Assembly (NCBI GenBank): GCA_000787465.1
Contig: JSYX01000437.1
Location: 1-29,578 of the forward strand
Length of the DNA: 29,578 bases
DNA from: Thermomucor indicae-seudaticae
Taxonomy: Eukaryota; Mucoromycota; Mucoromycetes; Mucorales; Lichtheimiaceae
Direction: 5' to 3'
This document shows positions 20,737 through 29,004 of the stretch, piece by piece. Made by a program: the position numbers and the translations under genes. Under the pieces are notes generated by a model that saw nothing but the letters and a program-made list of their open reading frames with translations, had not been told where the DNA came from and did not search any database. Numbering within the stretch: the first letter of the stretch is position 1; each line of letters begins with the position of its first letter.

Positions 20737-23060
20737 TACGTTTGTAATCGATAAGAACCATGTCCAAAACTCAATGGCACAATTGTATCCAAGTAAGCCT
20801 TGGCCAGTACTGTCAAGGTCGCAGCATCCAGGACTAGCAAAAACGATTTTCCACGCGCAGCGTCCAGCACGACGCTCAGCAATACACCATCATCCTCAGC
20901 CACTTCGTTCTCCGGTCCAGGAGGACGAGGGACAAAGACGGCTTCGCTTGGATAACAGTTTTCTTCATGCCATATAGCAAGAACTGACCTGTTTGATACA
21001 TCCTATAATATTATCATTAATAACAATTTTGCCTATATTATTACAACTAGAATAAATTACCGCCTTAATGATGCTATCCCAAATCTTGCCATCTATGATC
21101 GAACTGACGGCGGAAAAGCCGAGTCCGTAGAGAAAAGTGTAAGAATGCATCTTGTAATTCGGATTGACTTGTGGTAGTTCCAAGGATGGTTGTAGCCACC
21201 GATCATACGATGCCTCAGGCATCCACGCATAAGATCCTCCTCCTCCCGCTCCACTTGCTGTAGAGCGGCGGAAAATTCCCGACAATCGAGACCCACCACT
21301 AGCTCGCTTATTGCCGCCAGAGTACGACACCGTGTGCAGCACATAACGCCGCAACTCCGATGATGCCAAACGCGGTGGATTCATGCTATTAGGGTTGCGT
21401 AGATTTTCGGTCGTCAGTTGATGTGCAATGGTATCATCATGGTAACATATCATATCAACGTAAACATTGTCCCTGTCATCCTCGAACGCATTCACGTGAT
21501 GGAACCTATCAAGAGAACTTTAAGCTCGCAGGTTTCCTTGGGAGACCATAATAACAGACGTACGCAAAACAAGGGTCGGAACGGTAGGTGGCAATGTGCT
21601 GTCCGGTCTCCCTTGAAATAACGTAAAACAGCGTTGGCTCTGATGGATTAAACGTAAAAGATTCCAGGATGCTTTCGTTCCAGGAGAATTTCACGCCTGC
21701 CGTATTAGCAAGTAACGGGAAGATGGCCTGTCGATTAATGAGTATATGATCAACATGACATATGGGCTAGCTGGAACTTACAAGGATGATATACTTCGGT
21801 GTTACAGAAAAGCTGTTCACAAAGCTCGCAGGGGCCGTCACTGATCCAATCACAGATCCCTTGGGGTTTCTATCACTGATGGAAAAGAAATGATATTTTG
21901 TCGACTGATACCCGACATCCATCGTAAAGTTGATATATTCGCCCGTCCGACCATCAATTTGTCCGTTCGGGCAAGAGCTATAACCTTTGAACGCTGGGTT
22001 GATTTCGTTCCAACACATGACGCGCGTTGGCTTGAGATCGAACGGGTCCAATTCTTGGATCTATCACTCCATTGTCAATACACCTGTTTTGTCGTGTTCT
22101 GCTGTTCACTCACATGGTTAGCAAAATTCAAGCAGAAGACGCGTCCATCCAAACCGGGGATGCTGGGCAAAACACGAGCACCACATGGTTCCGCATCTGG
22201 TTTGGATGCTTTTGTTCCAGTCTTTAAGAACTTTGTGAGTACCGTCTGGTTAGTGCTTGACTTAAAAAGACCGGCAGGATGGCGGGGTGCATATCCATGG
22301 TTATCCCGAATCTTTTCGATCAATCGTCGACAAGTCAATCTGTTCCTGTACGTGATGCTGTTCCGCTGACCATGCAAATCAAACCGATTCACCATCGGCA
22401 GACTACGTAATTGTTGTTATCAGACTGAAGCCAGGAAGAAAGACGCGATTCTTCTCATACCCGTCAAACCAATGACCAAAGGTATATATCTTGGTAACAT
22501 TTTGAAGCACGCCATCAATCTCCACTTTACGCATATACTTGATGTCAAAGGTACCAGGGCCCACCGTAAAGAACTCGCAAGAAAGCCAACTCGGAAGCGT
22601 GCCTGTCACCTCCAGGTCCACGATTTCATTCGAATCTTCGGCATTGAAAAATCCCTATTTTTAGTTTCAACATCAGTATGGGCCGCGCCCGCTGATATAG
22701 CCCAAGACTTGCCTTCGAGTGCGAGACGTCAGCGTCTAGCGATTGATGTCGTTCGGCCTGTACCTGAGCCGCGGGTGTAGTAATAATGGTTGGCACAGGG
22801 ATATTAGCTTTGTCGTCATCATCCCGATTCGCGTTGCTGTCTTCTTGGTCATTCAACAAGGAACTCTCTTGTTGTGCCCAAGGGTCAATATTTTCGTATG
22901 GAGCTTCTTCCAGTGGGTGGTTGTCGTTATCTTCTTTTGTTGCAGTGTTTTCGTTGTCCCAGAGCTCATCTTCCTGCTTTTTGACATTGAGGTCTTCAAG
23001 GGCTCCTTCATCACTGAGCGGATTGTGCAAAGGAACGTCTTTTGCTTCATTATCTGCCAT
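20733..23060 (-). CDS. Carotenoid cleavage oxygenase-like protein, possibly inactive
   Basis: Seven exons, 5' to 3': 22713-23060, 22461-22654, 22114-22402, 21782-22060, 21564-21727, 21061-21505 and 20733-21002, giving 662 aa. After an Asp/Glu-rich 116-aa extension the RPE65/CCO fold is evident: GFFNAEDSNEIVDLEVTG, TVGPGTFDIKYMRKVEIDG, FGHWFDGLPMVNRFDLHG, TGEYINFTMD, KYHFFSISD, FHHVNAFEDD (His427/428), IWHEENCYPSEAVFVPRPPG and LSFGHGSYRL (His654). These enzymes use Fe(II) held by four His; in Mucorales, CarS and AcaA cleave beta-carotene and its apocarotenal toward trisporoids. Here the first two ligand positions read Asn: N309 in SCPNGQID and N359 in FVNSFSVTP. Intron 1 has a GC donor (GCAAGT). 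A pseudoenzyme or regulator is my inference; subfamily assignment (CarS or AcaA) is not possible by eye. Confidence 0.9.
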
Positions 23061-23452
23061 TTTCGGAACAGAAAGTGAAGAAAAAGGGAAAGAAGAGCCG
23101 ACGATCCAGCTATCATCGGAAATCAGGCCCTCTTGCTAGCTTATCTTTGGAAATCTTGGACATTGTTATACCTTTACGAGTGAACTTATTGGTCTTAGTA
23201 AAATGGTTCTTTTCCGGATCAGCGATCAGAGTAGCTAGAAAGACTCGATAATCCAAAATGTGTATATTGAGAGTCAACATCAGCGGGTCTGTTGACCACC
23301 TGTCAAGTTGCGGACAACGGGCCAAGGATATGCCAACACTTGTCTTGCTATAAAATAGTCTAAATTGCTGGCAAGTTTATTTGTAGATTGCTCGCGCGTT
23401 TTTGTATCGAAAAAAACTATCAATGTAGTCTAATATACTTTTTGCTATCGTT
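23061..23452. other. Intergenic between oxygenase-like and GNAT genes
   Basis: About 390 bp between the start of the oxygenase-like gene and the end of the GNAT gene, both on the minus strand. It must hold the oxygenase promoter and the GNAT 3' end. No repeat, RNA gene or further coding frame with recognisable motifs was seen. Confidence 0.5.
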
Positions 23453-24064
23453 CTATTCGTCCAACCTTTTCTTCAGAGTAAGAAAATGCAGGTCCTTGAC
23501 CTTCAGCAATACCGGCCAGATAAAGGGTATCCTCTCGCCTGTTTCTTCAAACCCAAGCTTTCTGTACCACACCAAGATTTCCGTCCGGTTTTCGATAACA
23601 TGAATCGTAGCTACCTTGAAGCCCAACGACTTCATATGCTCAAAGGCGGCTCGGATCAGACGACCACCCACACCGCGTGACTGATATGCTGGGCTCACTG
23701 AGAAAAGTCCAATTTCAGCCTCTTCCTTGTTTCCCTCCGTTGCTTGGATCTGCAATGTCCCAATGACGGTCTCGCGATCCTGGCTACGATCCAATGCGTA
23801 AAGCAATGTTGACTTTTGTGTACCGCTTTCCTTTACTGCTTGTTCTACGTCTGCTACTGTAACTCGTTCACCGGCAACTAGCTCTTTTTCCGTGGTCCAG
23901 CCGCCTTCATTTTATGAGTAAACTTTTTGCGCGGAGTGCAAAACATTCCATTTCTTTATACCTCCAGAGCGATAGGCATCGTTAATCACAGCGTAGACTT
24001 GTTCATTGTATTTTAAATCATCAAGCGTTACAGGACGTACATAGATAGGATCTTGTTGTACCAT
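23453..24064 (-). CDS. GNAT-family N-acetyltransferase
   Basis: Two exons, 23962-24064 and 23453-23904, give 184 aa. The intron (23905-23961, 57 nt) joins DAYRSG to GWTTEKELVAGERVT, a common fungal GNAT N-terminus. Motif A is clear: EIGLFSVSPAYQSRGVGGRL, containing the Q-x-x-G-x-G pyrophosphate loop that holds acetyl-CoA, followed by IRAAFEHMKSLGF and WYRKLGFEETGERIPF (motif B). The acceptor substrate (small molecule or protein) cannot be told. I chose the ATG at 24064; a longer upstream frame runs through the A-tract of the shared promoter and is unlikely to be coding. It is divergent from the small plus-strand frame starting at 24161. Confidence 0.9.
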
Positions 24065-24160
24065 TCTTTTTTTCAAAGTTATCCGAAAAGGAGGAACAAG
24101 AAGTGTGGAAGAAAGAAGCCCGATGGTTCGGCGAACCAAAAAAAAAAAAAAAAGCCCACA
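24065..24160. promoter_or_regulatory. Probable bidirectional promoter with A16 tract
   Basis: Only 96 bp separate the GNAT start (minus) from the tentative plus-strand gene at 24161. The stretch contains an uninterrupted run of 16 A at 24138-24153. Poly(dA:dT) tracts exclude nucleosomes in fungi, so a shared promoter is plausible; this is inference from position and composition. Confidence 0.4.
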
Positions 24161-24548
24161 ATGGATAAAGTTTCCGCCACCTTCCTCATTCCCATCCTGG
24201 GCAACTCCCTTTATTCGTTTTACCCTGCCACATTGCACGTACAGCTCGGTTACTCCTCTCCAAATAGATTCGACATTGATAAGAACGGTACCAGCACTGC
24301 AGAAACGGTGTCATTTCAGTACTGGTTTCAAGTTTGGAACGATGATGAAACTGCCGTGAGCATTCAAATATTGAAACTTGGAGTTTTAAGGGTTGAGACG
24401 GCCGTGTTTGAATACTTGACACAATATTAAAATGACAATTTTTGCAGTGCAGATTGCTGTCGGCTTGGGGCACAGATTCCTGCGTTTGTTGGAAAAGTTT
24501 CGGAAGATGCAAGGGCAAAATATTTGTAAGATTGGCTTCGAACAGTAA
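24161..24548 (+). CDS. Tentative small protein, two exons
   Basis: A frame from ATG 24161 to 24355 (MDKVSATFLIPILGNSLYSF..., ending WNDDETA) meets a GTGAGC donor. Using the acceptor ending at 24452, exon 2 (24453-24548) reads IAVGLGHRFLRLLEKFRKMQ and ends at TAA, for 96 aa in total. An alternative acceptor five bases upstream gives a different, Cys-rich 48-aa tail ending at 24594. I do not recognise the protein. It could be a lineage-specific gene or a transcribed non-coding flank; splicing is unproven. Confidence 0.35.
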
Positions 24549-24590
24549 CGACATTCTCATTCGTTCATGTCAGCAAACGGGTCAGGAACC

Positions 24591-25179
24591 CTAATCGACA
24601 AATGCTTCAGTATTTCTCTGATTCTTTTGGTAGATATGGGCATATGCATTTCGCAACTGAAGAAAAGACAGGAGAGTGTCTCTATGAAAAAAATTGAGCC
24701 ATAAAGTAAGCAAAAAACTGCAAGCAGTCTATGTCGTTTTAGATTTGTGGAAGACTTACGCGTCATCTTACTCCAAGTTACTTTACGGTGAATGCAGATC
24801 TTGAACTGTTTGCTATTTCCATCGCTCTGCTCTCCGCCCTTCAACCTCTTTTCAACAACCAGTAACAGAGCACTGAATAGCAAGGTACTTTATTAGAAAG
24901 CTCTTTTTCGATCAAAGTCGAGGCTTCTCTGATGTTCATCTGACGGATGTTTCTAATCTCCAAGGTGAACGTTTCAGTTGAGGGTAAATCGTGGCTACTG
25001 AGCGCCGCGCGTGTGCCTTCTTTTCTTTCAGGCGTTGACCACAGCGGTAGCAAGGTACTTAAGCTAAGCTTTCGTTCGTGCGTGGAACGTTCCTGCAATC
25101 GCTACACTATGACTCAGCTCGATGAGCCATAATACTTTGACGGATATCGCCTTACGATATCCAATATATTGATGGTCAT
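24591..25179 (-). CDS. Tentative 119-aa hypothetical protein, four exons
   Basis: Candidate exons 25156-25179, 24889-25092, 24782-24847 and 24591-24656 join in phase 0 throughout and read MTINILDI, then ERSTHERKLSLSTLLPLW ... EIRNIRQMNIREASTLIEKE, RLKGGEQSDGNSKQFKICIH and LRNAYAHIYQKNQRNTEAFV before TAG. Introns are 63, 41 and 125 nt, all GT-AG; the 41-nt one is near the lower limit. The long frame at 24841-25098 alone has no ATG, which argues for an upstream exon. The first donor lies in a perfect 8-bp hairpin. No family recognised; the helical C-terminal half is rich in Lys/Arg. Exon choice is uncertain. Confidence 0.4.
25142..25162. repeat. Perfect hairpin over a candidate splice donor
   Basis: GGATATCG (25142-25149) and CGATATCC (25155-25162) form an 8-bp stem with a 5-nt loop. 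On the minus strand the candidate GTAAGG donor of the 119-aa gene starts in this stem (GT at 25155-25154). Confidence 0.6.
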
Positions 25180-26547
25180 GCAGGAACGGTGAATACGGTT
25201 ATATCATCTCTGTGGTAAGCAATGGACTTACGGGGTGTGGAGCAGACTTTCCGAGAGCTGAATAACCAAGTTCACAGTTTAGTGCAGGTTTTGAACGTTC
25301 ACTACAGCCGGTACGGGTGGATATTGTGTTGATCAATTGAAGAATTGTTGGATCGAAGCAACGCTGACAATCTGGAGTGCTGTTTATTTGGGATATGGTT
25401 GTCCAAGTGATCAACGCATCTCATACCTGTGGATCTGTGCTCAAAGGACATGTTCCTGGTCGATGTACGGCGTGATTGTTACAGTTGCTCAACAAAACGG
25501 CAACGCAGGGCGACAATATCAACCCGCTGCGACTCTGAGAGTTACAATGTGGATCATCAGAGTTAAGGATGGTGCTGAGGAATATATATCAAACAAAAGT
25601 CGTTCCAGCCTTTGAAGTATACAGACCCAAAGGGGGCACGACGGTTTACAATTCTTCCAATATATTCCTTTCAAGCCAGACACATCCATGTTGATGCACA
25701 GGCTTTCTCCAAGATGCTGCATAAAGCAGAATTGAAGAACAGCTCCAACGTACTGTCCGGGGAACAGTTACGCAAAGCGTACTTTGACCTTTTCGACATG
25801 AAGAAAACTGGTCACGAGAAGTACGAAAGCCTTCAGACTGAAAGCTGCATTTTCTGGTACGCCTCTACTTGTGTAAACGGAGAACCTTCTACTAAAGCTG
25901 CTCTGTATAGGAACGAGATACGCACTGATGGTGTTGATGTGGGTATGAGAAGCCGAGCCAGTTCAACCAAGCGACCTAAAAGTCAAGTTGCAAGACTCTG
26001 TGATTTGGGGAGTAGTCCCTGGTGTTTCAGATGTCAACGTCAAAAATTTATCAACGAAGAACCAGAGGCCGAAAGCATAATTGACAAAATACCGACACTG
26101 AAAACAGCCAACCTCGACGAGCTGACCAAGTATATTGCTTATATTTGCCGGCATTACGATGCAATTACCAAATTCTACGATCAAGACTTTCGGTACGCTA
26201 CACTCTATTTTGCTCTTCGAGCGCGTGCTTGCTAATCTCAGTGATTTCTAGCTGCAACAAACTAAAATTCAAAACATATATAAAGCGACAGAAAGGTGTA
26301 GACCAACTTGTCAAGTGCCTCACAGGCGGCAGTAATAAGTATAGTGCAGACACAGAACCTATGCCAATTGAACCAGGTGAACAGAAAAAAACCAAGGGCA
26401 ACGCTGGTGTCCCGCCCCACCTCTCGACACACCCAATGAAAAAGAAAAGAAGAAAATTATAGCCTACGGAAATGACGGCTTTTCGGGATCAATAACAGAC
26501 AAAAGGATCGGCCGGACCAAAGCCGTGTTAAGAGCGTTAAGAAAAGC

Positions 26548-26599
26548 GTAATCGTGCACGTTCTGGCGAGACCAACGAGGCGAGGTAAGGCACGATTAC
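26548..26599. repeat. 10-bp inverted repeat, 32-bp spacer
   Basis: GTAATCGTGC at 26548-26557 and its exact reverse complement GCACGATTAC at 26590-26599. The left arm begins where recognisable Fanzor coding sequence stops, so it may mark the edge of an insertion, or a GT donor of a long intron. Confidence 0.7.
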
Positions 26600-26678
26600 T
26601 TAGACTAGGATAAGGGAGTCCAATTTGTGTCAGAAACGTCAGGAATAAAGAACGATGTTGAGAGTGAAACAATCGTCT

Positions 26679-26699
26679 ACCGCTCAATTGATGAGCGGT
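26679..26699. repeat. 8-bp stem, 5-nt loop hairpin
   Basis: ACCGCTCA (26679-26686), loop ATTGA, TGAGCGGT (26692-26699), perfect pairing. No T-run follows, so this is not a typical terminator. Confidence 0.7.
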
Positions 26700-26764
26700 G
26701 ATCTGTATTTATATGATCTCGTTTGTACAACACTACGCTGTTGACAGATTTCTAAATACAGATC
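26700..26764. repeat. 12-bp inverted repeat, 41-bp spacer
   Basis: GATCTGTATTTA at 26700-26711 and its exact reverse complement TAAATACAGATC at 26753-26764. It abuts the preceding hairpin directly. The 65-bp unit looks like a very small foldback or the core of a MITE within the Fanzor remnant. Confidence 0.7.
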
Positions 26765-27113
26765 GGTGTGCGGACGTTCGTTGTCGCGCACAATGTAGCT
26801 TATACGGCTACAAAAGCATGCACTTGCCCCAATGTAAGCTTTCACAACCACGCGATGAACAATCTCTCATGAAGTGATTTAGAGCATCATCATCATGATT
26901 GACGAATACTTGACTTCTCAAATGTGCCCAAAATGCCAAGTCGGAAGTCTTTCCAACAAAAAGGAAAAGGGTGGCGGGAAAATCCACGCTGTACTCACAT
27001 GCGACAGGTGCAATACAGGCTGGAATAGCGACGCCATGGCAGCCCTCAATATCCGCAATGTCTTCATTTATACAAGCGCGACAAAGAGGATATTATCAAG
27101 ACCGGGCAGATGA

Positions 27114-27980
27114 ACAGCACTGAAAGTATAATCGAGCATGGTACACAGTATGATTGACGATCTTTTGGCTACGTCAAGGTAAGGACTTTTACTATCAGTG
27201 TATCATGTGAATGGGATTACCTCGAGGACGTTTCTCCTGGGCGGCTTTACTCCAGCCTAACAAAAAAAACCCTCGAGGACGCTAATGAAACATTTTAGAG
27301 CAAAGAAACGATGGTATGTAGTTAACGCATGGTAGCGAAGCAGCTTCCTCATAATTACTGTATACCTGGTAAGCACTGATTCGCTCGAAACATACAAAAA
27401 AACGATGATTAAAGAGAGAGGACGTTTGGCTGCCCATTTTCCAAAGTTGGGAGTTATAACTTGTAACGACTGCCCAACTTTATTAGATGTCAAATGATCA
27501 CAACCAGCGACCGCCGCATTTTGGTAGATAGAGTGCAGTTAAGAACCATGTCACTGAGTAAGACAGTGATGTGCGTTACTTGTTACTTCACTACATTATT
27601 ATTTACTATTGTCATTTTCTTTTATGGTTTTTTGCGGTACCCTCTGCTGGACCAGCCATAACTGAGAGCGCCTTCAGGAAAAAATTAGTTTAACAACGAA
27701 CAACCGGTTGAGTTGTCATTATAGTTGTTACACTATAAAGAGCAGATACTACAAATGTACTCAGCCTAATGGTCTGAGTGAATGCTGGTCAACGAGTTGC
27801 AAGACGGCTGCCTCTTTATACTTTTCTGTAAGCCAAGTCACACGTTGCGGGCCTCAAAAACTATGAACCACTAAAAATCAAGGACCGGAGTTGCATACGG
27901 AAAACGGTCACATGTCTAGAGAAATGACACGTGATTATCAAAAGCATAAACCTTTCGTTTTGAAAAGACTTGTGATTCTC
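27114..27980. other. Intergenic, decayed sequence with short repeats
   Basis: No gene supported in about 870 bp. It contains a direct repeat CCTCGAGGACG at 27220-27230 and 27271-27281, and an inverted repeat AAAGTTGGG (27443-27451) / CCCAACTTT (27473-27481) around an AT-rich loop. A 78-codon minus-strand frame at 27257-27493 has no recognisable motif. The first part probably still belongs to the 3' flank of the Fanzor element, where an omega RNA would normally be encoded, but no conserved structure can be asserted by eye. Confidence 0.45.
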
Positions 27981-27994
27981 GTTGAATGCCTTGG

Positions 27995-28339
27995 AAACTG
28001 GAACGGGTGTACCACAGCGCTCCGATCCCGCCTTTTGCGTCGTGGCAAAACCAGATATGCACCTAGATGAGCAAAAAGGTTGCCAAAAAAGTAAAGCTCT
28101 AAGAAAGGATGAAAAGGGGCTGAAAGAGATATTGATTTTCTGCTTGGTCTACAGGCAACGATCCAGTTTACGTTGGAAAAATTACCAGAAACGATTTCAC
28201 AGACAGAATTGTTACAGAAAGTCAAGGAATTGAATGCTGGTGAGCGAATTCATGGCATACTGGTGCAAATGCCTTTGCCTACTCATATCGACGAAACGTT
28301 GGTGGTGAAAATCATTGATTATCAAAAGGATGTGGACGG
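27995..28339 (+). pseudogene. Truncated FolD-type methylenetetrahydrofolate dehydrogenase/cyclohydrolase fragment
   Basis: The clearest part is 28155-28339: [37 protein letters not shown] and YQKDVDG, the catalytic-domain core of FolD/MTHFD proteins, including the LVQxPLP substrate loop. Upstream, a 65-nt candidate intron (28090-28154) joins MSKKVAKK to this exon in phase, but an in-frame TAG directly precedes MSKK. Another frame carries DPAFCVVAKPDMHL, resembling the family VVQVGxxPDSxTYV block, so there is at least one frame disruption. There is no start region and no NAD(P)-binding domain after KDVDG. The fragment is cut off before unrelated phospholipase D sequence at about 28456. A decayed duplicate is the simplest reading. 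Confidence 0.7.
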
Positions 28340-28455
28340 GTAAAAAGACTTTTCGCTTAATGGGGAAGCTCTGATTTACACTTACTCACTCATGGATACA
28401 TATATTACGTAGGTTTCTATTTTCCTCATCTGACAGAGGCTCCCGCCTCATATTG

Positions 28456-28855
28456 CAAAGCAGGCAAGTTAGCTCATACCGTGACAATGCAGTTGTGGAA
28501 GAAGCATTTGGATTTGCTGGACTTTAAAGACTGGTCGGGTACCATGGATCCAGATGACGACGGTGTTCTTCACACACGGGCAACACACGATATCGGCTAT
28601 GACAGTATATCGGCATATTCCGCCGGGTATTCTAGCAATAGTGATGATATACGCGAGTGCGAGGCTGGTGAAGCAGCCCATGTCCTTGACCGTGTGTGCG
28701 GTACCAAAAGTATTTGCGGTAAACTAGGACAAGGTCATCTAGAGGAAGCGGCTGCACCGGAACCCTTGATAGATCGTTGCTACTGTCACATCTGGCGAAA
28801 GACAGCCGAGTCCAGTACCCTGATTTATCGCGACTTGTTACAGGACAAGAAATGA
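28456..28855 (+). pseudogene. Phospholipase D C-terminal fragment
   Basis: An open frame ending in TGA at 28853-28855 carries the extreme C-terminus of a PLD1-type phospholipase D. KAGKLAHTVTMQLWKKHLDL matches the family GRFAHTLRMRLMREHLGI segment, then DFKDWSGTMDPDDDG, a Ser/Asp-rich insert, and DRCYCHIWRKTAESSTLIYR, matching the family end (IWRxTAxxNTxIYRDVF). Both HKD catalytic motifs and the PX/PH region are absent, so the fragment cannot hydrolyse phosphatidylcholine. Its 5' edge abuts the FolD fragment without in-frame splicing. An AATAAA polyadenylation-like signal lies at 28999-29004. It could be the true 3' end of a gene broken by rearrangement. Confidence 0.68.
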
Positions 28856-28998
28856 ACACCTTATTTTTTAACAAGGTTGCATTTTTAGCCCAGATATCTC
28901 CTCCTATGTGTGGATGGGTGCACAAACAGTACAGACATGATGAGCTATGCCAATGAATGGTTCGAATAGTATATATACAATCTTGATGCAACTGTTAC

Positions 28999-29004
28999 AA
29001 TAAA
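28999..29004 (+). terminator. Polyadenylation-type signal AATAAA
   Basis: AATAAA sits 144 bp past the stop codon of the phospholipase D fragment, consistent with a retained 3' end. Confidence 0.35.

Larger units (their letters stand above)
25340..27113 (+). pseudogene. Fanzor (eukaryotic TnpB-like RNA-guided nuclease) pseudogene
   Basis: Homology is spread over several frames. In order: KGARRFTILPIYSFQARHIH (from about 25628), RNEIRTDGVDV (25912-25944), a RuvC-I block IWGVVPGVSDV (26003-26035) where the family has GVDPG, DELTKYIAYICRHYDAITKF to FYDQDFR, an intact-looking 59-nt intron (26193-26251), CNKLKFKTYIKRQK, IIAYGNDGFSG, then IMIDEYLTSQMCPKC (RuvC-II Glu kept) and the zinc ribbon with TCDRCNTGWNSDAMAALNIR (RuvC-III Asp kept). 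The RuvC-I catalytic Asp codon is GTC (26015-26017), and frameshifts follow it. A block at about 26550-26880 interrupts RALRKA and IIIMIDEY. Fanzors are transposon-associated nucleases using a 3' omega RNA. This copy cannot make an active enzyme; no element ends were identified. Confidence 0.82.

Noticed and set aside
24186..24560. 125-codon minus-strand ORF opposite the tentative gene at 24161
   Set aside because: No recognisable motif, Cys/Gln-rich odd composition, and it overlaps the GNAT upstream region; treated as a shadow frame.
26540..26830. tRNA or other small RNA gene suggested by the inverted repeats
   Set aside because: No cloverleaf, A/B box or GTTCRANNC-like motif; arms and spacers do not fit a tRNA.
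28340..28456. In-frame FolD-phospholipase D fusion gene
   Set aside because: With the available AG acceptor at 28412 the downstream frame is not the phospholipase frame, and neither part has its essential domains.
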